A DNA stretch of 64,000 nucleotides, taken from the NCBI RefSeq assembly GCF_900156915.1, contig NZ_LT732535.1, positions 3,353,477 to 3,417,476 of the forward strand. Direction: 5' to 3'. Shown piece by piece: positions 53,151 through 61,002 of this stretch; positions within the stretch are counted from its first letter, which is position 1, and each line of letters starts with the position of its first letter. The DNA comes from Sediminibacillus massiliensis (GTDB taxonomy: Bacteria > Bacillota > Bacilli > Bacillales > Amphibacillaceae). Made by a program: the position numbers and the translations under genes. The notes under the pieces are model-generated. The model searched no databases and was not told the origin of the DNA. It saw only the letters and a program-made list of their open reading frames with translations.

Positions 53151-53840
53151 TTAGTTGGGTTTTAATATTAAAACGAGATAACCTTTATCAACTGCGAAAT
53201 TCCAATCTGCAAATACGTCCTGAATAGTAACTTGCAGTAATTTTTCCAGAAAGTTTCGATCAAGCAGCTTTTTTTCCAGGCGTCTCTTGGATAGGATCAA
53301 TTGTTCTTCAAATCCGGACTCGAGCAGCTCTTTCTCTATTGAAACAAGGATGCCTTCTCTTACAACGACAAGCGTCCGTGTATTTAGCAGATAAGAATCG
53401 GTCCTTTCGGGGACCTTTTGCGCTTTAGCGCTGAAACGGTCAATCTCTTGATGTACTTCCTCTTTTTGAGGGTATGATAGATATTCGGGATCAAAATTCA
53501 GACCATCGCTGTCCATTTCGGCTATGATTATTCCTGTTTTGTTTTCCAGACCCCAATCATAGTAAATGTTATGAATGTCGACTTGTGCGGTCGCCTTGAT
53601 TGTAGCCTTTATTTCAGGAAGCAGTTCTTCCATCAGCAAGTCTCTTGTTTCCTGTACTTTCAAGTCATTCCCTTGTTTAAGAAGTACTCTTTCCATCGGA
53701 GCTAAAAAGTCTCTTAAGTAAATGGTGATGAAAGGCTTCACACATGTCACATAAACAGAAGAAGGTCCTTTTCCGAAATTATCTCTGATTAATTTCCCTA
53801 TAAAACTGGCTATTTCAGCTTCAATGTTTTTAGTTTCCAC
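53151..53840 (-). CDS. DUF2294 (YbcI-like) protein, tandem domains
   Basis: About 229 residues with two DUF2294-like units. The first reads IASFIGKLIRDNFGKGPSSV then YVTCVKPFITIYLRDFLAPM. The second, after residue 125, reads IDRFSAKAQKVPERTDSYLL then NTRTLVVVREGILVSIEKEL. Members have been tied to sodium responses in some annotations, but no mechanism is known. AAGGAATGA suggests GTG 53840 as start; ATG 53849 overlaps that site, and 53909 has none. Confidence 0.8.
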   Translation of the reverse strand: METKNIEAEIASFIGKLIRDNFGKGPSSVYVTCVKPFITIYLRDFLAPMERVLLKQGNDLKVQETRDLLMEELLPEIKATIKATAQVDIHNIYYDWGLENKTGIIIAEMDSDGLNFDPEYLSYPQKEEVHQEIDRFSAKAQKVPERTDSYLLNTRTLVVVREGILVSIEKELLESGFEEQLILSKRRLEKKLLDRNFLEKLLQVTIQDVFADWNFAVDKGYLVLILKPN

Positions 53841-54025
53841 TTTTTTCATTCCTTTTAAGAACCGAACTTTATTTTTCGGTTCCTTGTATTGATTATATCG
53901 AATTCCCAAAGGGAATTAAAGGTAAACTTTTTTTGCCTGTCTCTATGTTTAAAGTCTGCGGTCTGATGGTGATCTATGCACTGGTGTTAAAGCAGCCGGT
54001 TTGTAAAGTTTAAGGAGGATAGCTT

Positions 54026-54205
54026 TTGGATATTTACATAGGGAAAGTAATTGATGTTTACCAGAAAGGATACATACAGTTACTGCCGGAAATCGGACAA
54101 GGACCGGTTTCTCGCTCATTATTCAACAATGGACACGATGTGCCTGACTATGGAACGGGCGCATTTTTTGTCCTTTGTTCAGGAAAGGCGGTTGATTTTA
54201 GATGA
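54026..54205 (+). CDS. Small protein upstream of the proteasome-like gene (cassette gene 1)
   Basis: A 59-residue protein from TTG 54026, eight bases after AAGGAGG. It begins MDIYIGKVIDVYQKGYIQLL and contains GHDVPDYGTGAFFVLCSGKA. It looks like a small beta-rich (OB/SH3-like) fold, which is a guess. Its stop overlaps the next start (ATGA), so translation is coupled to the proteasome-like gene. Family unknown; no membrane segment. Confidence 0.68.
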   Translation: MDIYIGKVIDVYQKGYIQLLPEIGQGPVSRSLFNNGHDVPDYGTGAFFVLCSGKAVDFR

Positions 54206-55461
54206 CAGCAGAAGTCGCAATAATGAACAAACTAGGAATGTCCATGGCAGCAGATAGTGCGGTGACGAGCGGACGGGAAGGTGTCCAGAAAGTATATAAT
54301 TCAGCGAACAAATTGTTTTCAATATCCAAACAACATCCAATCGGGATCATGGTGTTTGGGTCTGCTTCGTTTATGGAAGTCCCTTGGGAAGTGATTATCA
54401 AATCATTCAGGGATTATATTGGGAACAAACGATTCGATGTCGTAGATGATTATTTCCAGCATTTTATCGAATTCTTAAATGATGACGAACGGTTTAAAGT
54501 CGAAGAGATAGAAGAGATCATTATTCACAGAACGTTTTCCGACGTCTTGAAGCGAGTTGTGAAGAAGGTGGAGGAACAGATCAACAACCACAAAAGTGTT
54601 GGAGAGGAAGTATCGGATAGCAACGTGACAGAATGGCTGACAAAAACAGTCGAAGAAAACATCGCCACTTTTCAAGAAATGGAAAAAGTATATTTGGACT
54701 TGGAATATCAAGCATTTCAAAAAAGATTCCAGTCTGTCGTAACAGAAATTAAACAAGACTTAATCACTTATGAAATTCCAGCCGATTTGGAAGATAAGCT
54801 GACAAGGCTCGCTTTTGAAGCCACGAAGAAAAATTTCTTCAGTTTGGGAAGTTCAGGCATCGTGATAGCGGGCTATGGAGAAAAGGAAATATTTCCCCAT
54901 CTACTGGAATATCGTCTTGAGGGTTTTGTGTTTGGACAGTTGAAGTATAAAAAACTTAGGGAAAGAAAAATTAATTATACTCTCGACAAAGACGACGGAA
55001 CAGCTTCCATCATTCCATTCGCACAAAGAGAAATGGTCGATTCTTTCATGGGCGGAATAGAGCCCAGTATGGAAGATGCGGTGTTCGGGATCATCGAAAG
55101 GGTGTTGAGTGGCTACCCGGAACAAATTCAAAAACACTTGGATATACATTTTTCGGAAGAACAGGTTAGCGCCCTGGAGAAAATGGGTAATGAATTATAT
55201 GATTCAATTGTAGATTCCGTCGAAGAGTACCGGATGGATTATTATATAAAACCACTACTCGGCATTGTCAGGTCTTTGCCAAAAGAAGAACTGGCTGAAA
55301 TGGCCGAGGCGCTCGTTAATCTCACCTCTTTCAAAAGAAGAGTGACGAGGGAAACCGAGTCTGTAGGACCTCCAATAGATGTAGCAGTCATTACAAAGGG
55401 TGACGGATTCGTCTGGATTAAAAAGAAAAGCTATTATGATCCGGAATTGAACCTTTATTGA
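54202..55461 (+). CDS. Predicted proteasome/HslV-like Ntn-hydrolase with helical insertion
   Basis: A 419-residue protein. The start MTAEVAIMNKLGMSMAADSA resembles proteasome beta subunits: removing Met exposes Thr1, Asp falls at position 17 (AADS), and the NKLFSI Lys aligns with the third catalytic residue. GIMVFGSASFME matches the next strand. The second half of the fold appears at SSGIVIAGYGEKEIFPHLLE and at the end as ESVGPPIDVAVITKGDGFVW. Between them about 130 helical, charged residues (about 75-205) are inserted. It is translationally coupled to the 59-residue gene and followed by a 53-residue gene. I know of no named family; the function (protease or amidase) is inferred. Confidence 0.72.
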   Translation: MTAEVAIMNKLGMSMAADSAVTSGREGVQKVYNSANKLFSISKQHPIGIMVFGSASFMEVPWEVIIKSFRDYIGNKRFDVVDDYFQHFIEFLNDDERFKVEEIEEIIIHRTFSDVLKRVVKKVEEQINNHKSVGEEVSDSNVTEWLTKTVEENIATFQEMEKVYLDLEYQAFQKRFQSVVTEIKQDLITYEIPADLEDKLTRLAFEATKKNFFSLGSSGIVIAGYGEKEIFPHLLEYRLEGFVFGQLKYKKLRERKINYTLDKDDGTASIIPFAQREMVDSFMGGIEPSMEDAVFGIIERVLSGYPEQIQKHLDIHFSEEQVSALEKMGNELYDSIVDSVEEYRMDYYIKPLLGIVRSLPKEELAEMAEALVNLTSFKRRVTRETESVGPPIDVAVITKGDGFVWIKKKSYYDPELNLY

Positions 55462-55481
55462 ATAGGAGAGGGTGATTAAGG

Positions 55482-55643
55482 GTGGCGTTGAAGAATGATA
55501 AATCAAAGAAAGAACAGTATTTTAACCTTTCCGAGAAGGACCGGTTATATTTCGAATTAGAAGACGAAGAAAAGAACGAAAAAGCCGCAGTGGCTGAGAA
55601 GGTATTTAAAAAGTTCAATGAAAAACAAACAGAGAATAAATAA
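55482..55643 (+). CDS. Small highly charged protein (cassette gene 3)
   Basis: A 53-residue, Lys/Glu-rich helical protein starting with GTG after AGGAGAGGGTG (MALKNDKSKKEQYFNLSEKD, then RLYFELEDEEKNEKAAVAEK). It follows the proteasome-like gene by 20 bp and is closed by a strong terminator. It could be a partner or a substrate tag for the hydrolase; there is no direct evidence. Family unknown. Confidence 0.65.
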   Translation: MALKNDKSKKEQYFNLSEKDRLYFELEDEEKNEKAAVAEKVFKKFNEKQTENK

Positions 55644-55651
55644 TGTCTCAT

Positions 55652-55689
55652 ATAAAAAAAAGGACTTTCATTTGCGAAAGTCCTTTTTT
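55652..55689 (+). terminator. Terminator of the three-gene cassette
   Basis: AAAAAAAGGACTTTC and GAAAGTCCTTTTTTT, an 11-bp or longer stem with T-tracts on both strands. Confidence 0.92.
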
Positions 55690-55773
55690 TGCTCGATTGT
55701 CAACTCCTATCCGAAAAAGGGGAGGAATCGGGTTTTATTAATTAAGGAATACGACAATCAGTTACTAACAATC

Positions 55774-55946
55774 TTATCCACATACAAACACTTTTATACA
55801 CCGTGTTTTAAAAGGATATCCCCATTATCCACAGTTTAATGTTGAAACATCCACAAAATTTAATCAACAACAAAGTGATATACGTACCAACAATTTTCAG
55901 TAGTTATCAACATTGTGCACAACCTTGTGTATAACTTTTATCAACA
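55774..55946. promoter_or_regulatory. DnaA-box cluster
   Basis: Two perfect TTATCCACA boxes (55774-55782 and 55825-55833) and a perfect TTATACACA on the minus strand (55934-55926) lie within 175 bp. One-mismatch sites are TTATACACC (55794), TTATCAACA (55904 and 55938) and TTGTGCACA on the minus strand (55922-55914). The region is non-coding and AT-rich. It resembles oriC or the DnaA-box clusters that titrate DnaA in B. subtilis. No dnaA or dnaN is nearby, so a titration cluster is more likely than oriC. Confidence 0.7.
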
Positions 55947-55995
55947 ATAGTGATTAATCGGAATCCTTTTAAATAAATACCCCTTTAGAAAAGGA

Positions 55996-56121
55996 TTAAA
56001 CCCGGTTTTTCGTGTTCATATAAGCTCTGTCCGCTGACTTGAACTCTTTTTGGTAAAGTACTTCTTGGGTTTTTGACAATGAACTCTTCTGATCTCGGAC
56101 ACCGTTCTGTTTCTTCTGCAT
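55996..56121 (-). CDS. yfhE: YfhE family small protein
   Basis: A 41-residue basic protein, MQKKQNGVRDQKSSLSKTQE then VLYQKEFKSADRAYMNTKNR. SLSKTQEV.YQKEFK.ADRA is the YfhE pattern of Bacillus. The function is unknown. GTGAGG lies seven bases before the ATG. In B. subtilis it neighbours yfhF; here a GNAT gene and its structured leader lie between. Confidence 0.82.
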   Translation of the reverse strand: MQKKQNGVRDQKSSLSKTQEVLYQKEFKSADRAYMNTKNRV

Positions 56122-56239
56122 GCAAAATCCTCACTTTGCGGTGGATTACGTGCTTCTTTATCCTGGATGAATCTTTTGCTAATTTACCAAAACCAGCATA
56201 AAGTTCCGTTTCCTGCTAGTCTGTCCCTGTGCGGGCAAA

Positions 56240-56791
56240 TTATACGACCGCTTCGCCGCCGCTGAGCTCAATCGATATTTCACGGTGGAGGAGATAATGT
56301 TCCCGGGTGATGACAAACAATTCATATACTGCTTCCTTTTGATTGATTTTTTCATAAACATCCGGATATAAAATGTTGCCAAGCGTCACATACGGCAGCT
56401 TTAGCGTTGCTTTTAGTGACCTCGTGTTTGTTCTTCTGATTTTAATAAAGACAGCTTTCATTTCATATACAAGGAAAACTTCCTCCAGAAAGTCTTCTTT
56501 GGCGATTTTGTTATAGCCTTTGCCGAAATAAGGACTGCCAATCCAAGTTGCCAGGAATCCTGCCCTGTTTTGTATGTCGAATAAGTTGATCGTTCCGATT
56601 GGATGGTGGTATTCATCTAATATCGTTCTGGAAATCAGGTTTCCGCTCTCTTCCTGCTCGATTGTTTGTTTGGTAAGAAAGTAGTACTCATCTGAAGAAT
56701 ATGCCTTGTGACGGACATATGGAAATACCTGCGGGTCGATCATTAATTCATAAAGCTGTGGAGCTTCTTGTAAATCTCTTTTTTTCAGCAT
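56240..56791 (-). CDS. GNAT-family acetyltransferase with structured RNA leader
   Basis: A 183-residue RimJ/RimL-type N-acetyltransferase. LKKRDLQEAPQLYELMIDPQ at the N-terminus, GTINLFDIQNRAGFLATWIG, and the acetyl-CoA loop SPYFGKGYNKIAKEDFLEE are recognisable. The acceptor is unknown. An AGGAGGG site precedes the ATG. The 5' leader on this strand holds a compact tRNA-like RNA that ends about 40 nt before the start codon, so the gene may be post-transcriptionally controlled. Confidence 0.85.
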   Translation of the reverse strand: MLKKRDLQEAPQLYELMIDPQVFPYVRHKAYSSDEYYFLTKQTIEQEESGNLISRTILDEYHHPIGTINLFDIQNRAGFLATWIGSPYFGKGYNKIAKEDFLEEVFLVYEMKAVFIKIRRTNTRSLKATLKLPYVTLGNILYPDVYEKINQKEAVYELFVITREHYLLHREISIELSGGEAVV

Positions 56792-56832
56792 AAAAAAATC
56801 CCTCCTGTTTATGGAGAGGATGATTTCTCACC

Positions 56833-56948
56833 GGGAAGCCCAGTGGATTGTCTCACCCTCGAATTTTTATCAAAGACCAACAAAAATTCGGGGTGGGAAT
56901 CGAACCCACTAGAACCAGCTGTGCTGGTGGCGCACCATTTGCCTTCCC
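56833..56948 (-). ncRNA. Structured tRNA-like RNA in the leader of the GNAT gene
   Basis: On the minus strand a closing stem GGGAAG/CTTCCC encloses four local hairpins: GGTG-cgc-CACC, CCAGC-aca-GCTGG, GTGGG-TTCGATT-CCCAC and CGAATTTTT/AAAAATTCG. The third is a perfect tRNA T-arm (GGTTCGATTCC). The first two look like shortened D and anticodon arms, but there is no anticodon loop. It is not a functional tRNA. The family is not recognised; tRNA mimicry, as in YrlA Y RNA, is one possibility. Confidence 0.6.
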
Positions 56949-57139
56949 TTATTTATTTGAACCAGTTTGGTATGCAAGTGTATTTTAACCTCCAAGATCT
57001 TTCTGAAATAGTGGGATCTTGATGAAATGTAATCTGTTCGTAACATATTTACACTCATATATTACACAAAAATTATTGAAATGGAAACGGAAATTTCTAT
57101 AAAAAATTCGACATTTTCTGGGAGTGAAATGAGTGGCCA
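56949..57139. other. AT-rich gap upstream of the GNAT leader RNA
   Basis: About 190 bp between the structured RNA and the yfhF stop codon. It should contain the promoter of the RNA-GNAT transcript. No gene is seen. Confidence 0.5.
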
Positions 57140-58042
57140 TTACTTGATGAAAATGTCTTGTAATGCCCCTTTCAATTCAGGAAAAGCGAAGGAATAATCG
57201 TGTGACTGAGCGACAGTCGGATAGACGCATTGTCCCTTTAATACAAGCTGGCTCATATCTCCGAGTGCGGTCTTGATCAGAACTGATGGAACAGGCAGCC
57301 AGTAGGGGCGATGAACAATATCTGCCAGTGCCTTGCTTAATTCCTTGTTTCGTTTAGGGTAAGGGGCTGTTGCGTTCACTGCTCCTCTTATTTGGTCATT
57401 TGTAATTGCATATTGAATCAAGCCCACAGCATCTTTCACATGAATCCAGGAAACCCATTGCTCGCCTGATCCCACCTTTCCTCCTGCCATCATCTTGAAA
57501 GGAAGAGCCATGAGCGGCAGTGCGCCTTCTTCTCCAAGGATTAAACCGAACCTCATAAAGACTGTCCTGACGCCTAAGCTTTCTGCTTCGCTTGCCTTTG
57601 CTTCCCAGCATTCGGCTACATCGGCGAGAAAGTCTTCCCCGGGAGTGGTAGTAGCTTCCGTGAAGGCTTCTGATAAGGAAGTGCCATAAAAACCAACTGC
57701 AGACCCATTTATCAACACCTGGGGTCTGGTGTCCATCTTTTTAATTAAGTCAAGAACATTTTCCGTTGCTTGTATGCGGCTGTTCAGGATGTTTTGTTTC
57801 TTTATTTTGGTCCAATAACCAAACAAAGACTCTCCTGCAAGGTTGACAATTGCATCGAGCGGAGGAAGAATTTCTTCTGGTTTCGTGTCTTCTTTTAACC
57901 AGCCAATATGGGTGACAGAAGCGGTGTCTTCATACTTTTCCGGAGACCTGGTCAATATATATACTTCATGTCCGCCGGCTGTCAGCTGTTCTTGAAGATG
58001 TTTCCCTACGAAACCAGTACCGCCAGTAATTGCTACTTTCAT
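57140..58042 (-). CDS. yfhF: TIGR01777-type NAD(P)-dependent epimerase YfhF
   Basis: A 300-residue extended short-chain reductase (SDR39U1/YfcH-like). The dinucleotide motif is MKVAITGGTGFVGKHL, and AIVNLAGESLFGYWTKIKKQ and VLINGSAVGFYGTS follow. GEQWVSWIHVKDAVGLIQYA and NATAPYPKRNKELSKAL are family hallmarks. ATG 58042 follows GGTGG by six bases; ATG 58048 overlaps it. It is divergent from recX, as in B. subtilis yfhF-recX. Confidence 0.92.
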   Translation of the reverse strand: MKVAITGGTGFVGKHLQEQLTAGGHEVYILTRSPEKYEDTASVTHIGWLKEDTKPEEILPPLDAIVNLAGESLFGYWTKIKKQNILNSRIQATENVLDLIKKMDTRPQVLINGSAVGFYGTSLSEAFTEATTTPGEDFLADVAECWEAKASEAESLGVRTVFMRFGLILGEEGALPLMALPFKMMAGGKVGSGEQWVSWIHVKDAVGLIQYAITNDQIRGAVNATAPYPKRNKELSKALADIVHRPYWLPVPSVLIKTALGDMSQLVLKGQCVYPTVAQSHDYSFAFPELKGALQDIFIK

Positions 58043-58170
58043 ATCCATCCACCTTTTTTATGTATTTTTTGTATATGTCAAAACTTTACGTATGATCACA
58101 TTATGGAACGGTCTCTTCCTTTTCTTAAGGATGTATATCCATGTTAAAATAGAGGAGAGGGGTGGATCTT

Positions 58171-58995
58171 TTGGCAAAAATAACAAGGATTACTACGCAA
58201 AAGAAAAGCAAGAGCCGCTACAATATCTTTCTGGATCAGGAACAGGGGGAGAAGTATGGCTTCAGTGTCGACGAAGACATACTCATTCAATACCAACTTC
58301 GAAAAGGTCTGGAACTGAATGAATCGGACATAAACGCTCTAATCCAGAAAGATAATCTACAGAAGTCTTTTACCCTTGGATTAAACTTTTTAAGCTACAG
58401 AATGCGTTCAAAAAAAGAAATGTATGATTATTTAGTGAAGAAAGAAGTCGATCCCGATCAAATACCTGTCGTCATCGACAGACTGGAAAATGAAGGGTTT
58501 CTAAATGACCGCGATTTCGCTCATGCACTGATAAGAACGAGAATAAACACCACAAGCAAAGGTCCATTGCTTTTGCGAAAGGAATTAATCGATAAAGGGG
58601 TTGCGAGGACAATTGCTGACGAGGCAGTTGGACTTTTTCCTTACGAAGAGCAATACAAAAAAGCGGAAAAATGGGTTGCGAAAAAATTGAAAAATGATGG
58701 AAGAAAATCATTCAAACAACAAGTGCAATCCATACAACAGACATTACTGCAAAAAGGATTTAATTCCGAAATAATTAAAGATGTGTTAAATGATATAGAT
58801 GATAACCGAAATGAAGATGCAGAATGGGAAGCTGTTGTGCATCAAGGACAGAAAATCCTGGCAAAACAACGAAAAAAAACGGAGGGATCGGAGCTCCGCC
58901 ATAAAGTGAAAGCTGCCCTCTATCGTAAAGGGTTCAGTTTTGAACATATCGAACGCTTTTTGGATGAATATACACAGGAAGACCATGGCTGGTAA
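58171..58995 (+). CDS. recX: Recombination regulator RecX
   Basis: A 274-residue RecX that modulates RecA filaments. It starts MAKITRITTQKKSKSRYNIF from TTG 58171; the GTG at 58162 is an alternative. FLSYRMRSKKEMYDYLVKKE, IDRLENEGFLNDRDFAHALI and LLRKELIDKGVA are RecX three-helix repeats, and a final repeat lies near LYRKGFSFEHIERFLDEY. The length is normal for Bacillus RecX (about 264). The promoter region is shared with divergent yfhF. Confidence 0.92.
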   Translation: MAKITRITTQKKSKSRYNIFLDQEQGEKYGFSVDEDILIQYQLRKGLELNESDINALIQKDNLQKSFTLGLNFLSYRMRSKKEMYDYLVKKEVDPDQIPVVIDRLENEGFLNDRDFAHALIRTRINTTSKGPLLLRKELIDKGVARTIADEAVGLFPYEEQYKKAEKWVAKKLKNDGRKSFKQQVQSIQQTLLQKGFNSEIIKDVLNDIDDNRNEDAEWEAVVHQGQKILAKQRKKTEGSELRHKVKAALYRKGFSFEHIERFLDEYTQEDHGW

Positions 58996-59043
58996 AAAGA
59001 ACCAGCCATTACTTTTTTTTATGTCTTTCGGTGGGTGGCTGCA

Positions 59044-59703
59044 CTATCGGTCAATTACAATTTCGATGCGTCCGTCATCCTCGTTGAAAATCTGTTCCGC
59101 GACAGACTCAGGTCCTTTCAAGGTTTCAGGGTTGGTCACATGGTCGGTCTTATCCCAGAACGGAGTGTTCATACCGCCGATATATGCTGCAGTGATAGAA
59201 ATGTTTTTGTCTTCCCATTCTTTCTGCAGGCTTTCCGTGAATCCTTTAACGGCAAATTTACTGGCACAGTAAACCGATTCATTTTTCTTCCCGCGTAATC
59301 CAGCCGTAGAGATGATATTGATTATCCTGCCATTCTTTTTTTCGATGAGCGGGGCTGCATATTGCGTCATGAGGATGGTGCCTTTGACGTTGGTTTCGAG
59401 CAATTGATCCACGTCTTCCGGAGAGTAATCGGACAAGGGGCCGAATATGCCTGTACCAGCATTGTTTATCAGCAAATCAAGCTGTTCAAACTGTTCAATG
59501 GCGACCGATACGGAAGCGGGTTCGCTTATATCACAAACAAGTACCTCAGCAAAACCGCCGTTATCCCTTATTTCTTTTTGGACGACTAAGAGTTTTTCTT
59601 CGTCTCTTCCAATTAAAAAAATGGTATGACCGGCATCGGCATATCTACGGGCAAGTGCCCTGCCCAAACCGCTGCCAGCTCCGGTAATAGCGATTGTTTC
59701 CAT
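59044..59703 (-). CDS. Short-chain dehydrogenase/reductase (SDR)
   Basis: A 219-residue classical SDR. The cofactor motif is AITGAGSGLGRALARRYADA. The catalytic tetrad region has NNAGTGIFG, IINIISTAGLRG (Ser) and YCASKFAVKG (YxxxK). It is shorter than many SDRs (about 240-250), with a trimmed C-terminus. AAGGAGGAG precedes the ATG. It resembles Bacillus YqjQ-like or YkvO-like proteins, but I do not assign a substrate. It lies between recX and yfhH. Confidence 0.88.
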   Translation of the reverse strand: METIAITGAGSGLGRALARRYADAGHTIFLIGRDEEKLLVVQKEIRDNGGFAEVLVCDISEPASVSVAIEQFEQLDLLINNAGTGIFGPLSDYSPEDVDQLLETNVKGTILMTQYAAPLIEKKNGRIINIISTAGLRGKKNESVYCASKFAVKGFTESLQKEWEDKNISITAAYIGGMNTPFWDKTDHVTNPETLKGPESVAEQIFNEDDGRIEIVIDR

Positions 59704-59837
59704 CGTCTGCTCCTCCTTCGCTTTGGAAATGGGTAGTTGATTGTTTATATTGTTTCTAAAACTTGATAAAATGTAAAGGAAATGAAGGAAATGAAATCGT
59801 TATCGATAAAACAGCTCCGGCGAGAGGATGACTGACC

Positions 59838-60170
59838 GTGGAAAAAAGGTATAGTGAATATACAGTAGAAGAGCTGCGAGATGAAGTGGCTAAATTGAAG
59901 GAAAAAGCACAAAAGGCTGAACAAATGGGAAATGTCAGCGAGTATGCTATATATGAGAGAAAAGTACAGATGGCCATGGCTTATATGTTGAATCCTGAGG
60001 AATTTAATAGCGGAGAAGTTTATGAAATAGAAGAGGATCCAGGTCACACATTCCGTATCAATTACATCAACGGTGTTTTTGCATGGGGCCACCGGCTCAA
60101 CCTGCTCGGCCAGAGTCTGGAAAAAGAAGAGGCTGTACCGTTGTCCGTTCTGGGCAAAAGAAAATCATAG
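59838..60170 (+). CDS. yfhH: YfhH family protein (DUF1811)
   Basis: A 110-residue protein starting at GTG 59838 (EKRYSEYTVEELRDEVAKLK). It has a charged N-terminal coiled-coil part and a C-terminal SH3-like domain (GEVYEIEEDPGHTFRINYIN then GVFAWGHRL), as in B. subtilis YfhH. It is regarded as a regulatory or nucleic-acid-linked protein; its function is unclear. Gene order recX-(SDR)-yfhH matches B. subtilis apart from the SDR. Confidence 0.9.
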   Translation: MEKRYSEYTVEELRDEVAKLKEKAQKAEQMGNVSEYAIYERKVQMAMAYMLNPEEFNSGEVYEIEEDPGHTFRINYINGVFAWGHRLNLLGQSLEKEEAVPLSVLGKRKS

Positions 60171-60171
60171 C

Positions 60172-60215
60172 AAAGGCTGTCCCGGAGTGATGAAACACCC
60201 GGAACAGCCTTTTAT
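60172..60215 (+). terminator. Terminator after yfhH
   Basis: AAAGGCTGTCCCGG and CCGGAACAGCCTTT stem followed by TATTT. Confidence 0.88.
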
Positions 60216-60261
60216 TTATCCTTTGAAACCAACGCTTAAAACATTTCAGCAGGAATTTTCC

Positions 60262-60417
60262 TTAACCTTTTTTCTTCATGATATCTCTGATCTTGTCCAT
60301 TTGGCTCTTCGCTGTCTCCCCGTTTACCTGTTGGCTCGCATGCTTTGGGTTAGCACGTGGGGATTGGAATGGATCGCTGTACAGATTGTTAAAGAATGGT
60401 TTGTTTTGTTGTACCAC
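60262..60417 (-). CDS. YpzG-like small protein
   Basis: A 51-residue protein from GTG 60417, eight or nine bases after AGGAGG. It reads VQQNKPFFNNLYSDPFQSPR then ANPKHASQQVNGETAKSQMD. The F..N.Y..PF..P.A.PKHA..QVNGET pattern is that of YpzG-type proteins of spore formers. The function is unknown. It lies 21 bp downstream of sspK on the same strand and is probably co-transcribed in the forespore. Confidence 0.75.
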   Translation of the reverse strand: MVQQNKPFFNNLYSDPFQSPRANPKHASQQVNGETAKSQMDKIRDIMKKKG

Positions 60418-60438
60418 AAGTCATTCCTCCTGAAAAAT

Positions 60439-60579
60439 TTATCTGTTTGAAGAGTTTTTCATTCGTTCTTGTGGCTTGGTATTGATAGAACCATCCGCCC
60501 GAGTGGAACTGTATCGGGTTTTGGCGCGCGGGACACTGTCCATGCGCTGGTCGGTGAAGCCATACTTTTTGTTTCGCAT
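60439..60579 (-). CDS. sspK: Small acid-soluble spore protein K
   Basis: A 46-residue minor SASP. MRNKKYGFTDQRMDSVPRAK and TRADGSINTKPQERM match SspK. It accumulates in the spore core under forespore control. The ATG at 60579 lies eight bases after GGAGGT; the ATG two codons earlier is too close. The position next to yfhJ and yfhH is as in B. subtilis. Confidence 0.9.
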   Translation of the reverse strand: MRNKKYGFTDQRMDSVPRAKTRYSSTRADGSINTKPQERMKNSSNR

Positions 60580-60694
60580 TTGCATTACCTCCCAGTTTGC
60601 ATCCTTATGATGCTTGTTTAGTTTATGCGATAAGCTGCAGGCTATGTGGTACAATATTATCCGGAAACCAATAACCTTACTTAAAGGATGAAGA

Positions 60695-60964
60695 ATGATG
60701 CAAGAAAATATAAATCGCTTGGCGGAACGACTATATGATAAGAATCAAACATTAAGCCTGGAAGAGGCTCGGGCATGGGTGGAATTGCTTTGGGAGGATT
60801 TCGCTGCAACCAGAGCAAAAGCCGGGCGCAAATATGAGAGTGAAGATGTGATAGAACAAGTCGTATCGAAATGGGTGGAGCATTACGGACCCAACCTGCA
60901 TGAATTCCTGGAGAATAATCCGGAATATAAAAAAATGTTCGATAACCAGTATCCAGAACACTAA
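60695..60964 (+). CDS. yfhJ: YfhJ family (WVELL domain) protein
   Basis: An 89-residue protein with the eponymous motif ARAWVELLWEDFAATRAKAG. It contains YESEDVIEQVVSKWVEHYGP and ends in an acidic helix. The family is restricted to bacilli and its function is unknown. AAAGGATG precedes two adjacent ATG codons (60695 and 60698); either may be used. It lies between sspK and yfhP, as in B. subtilis. Confidence 0.9.
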   Translation: MMQENINRLAERLYDKNQTLSLEEARAWVELLWEDFAATRAKAGRKYESEDVIEQVVSKWVEHYGPNLHEFLENNPEYKKMFDNQYPEH

Positions 60965-60996
60965 AAAAGAGGCTGGTGCCTAAGACACCAGCCTCA
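60963..60996. terminator. Bidirectional terminator between yfhJ and yfhP
   Basis: GAGGCTGGTG and CACCAGCCTC stem. The minus strand has TTTTTT after it and the plus strand ACACTTTTT, so both convergent genes can use it. Confidence 0.88.
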
Positions 60997-61002
60997 CACT
61001 TT

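Noticed and set aside
55774-55946. Chromosomal origin of replication
   Set aside because: DnaA boxes are present, but dnaA, dnaN, rpmH and gyrase genes are absent and the surrounding genes are yfh-type. A titration cluster fits better.
56833-56948. Functional tRNA gene suggested by the GGTTCGATTCC T-arm
   Set aside because: There is no seven-base anticodon loop and no acceptor stem pairing around it; the outer stem belongs to a larger structure.
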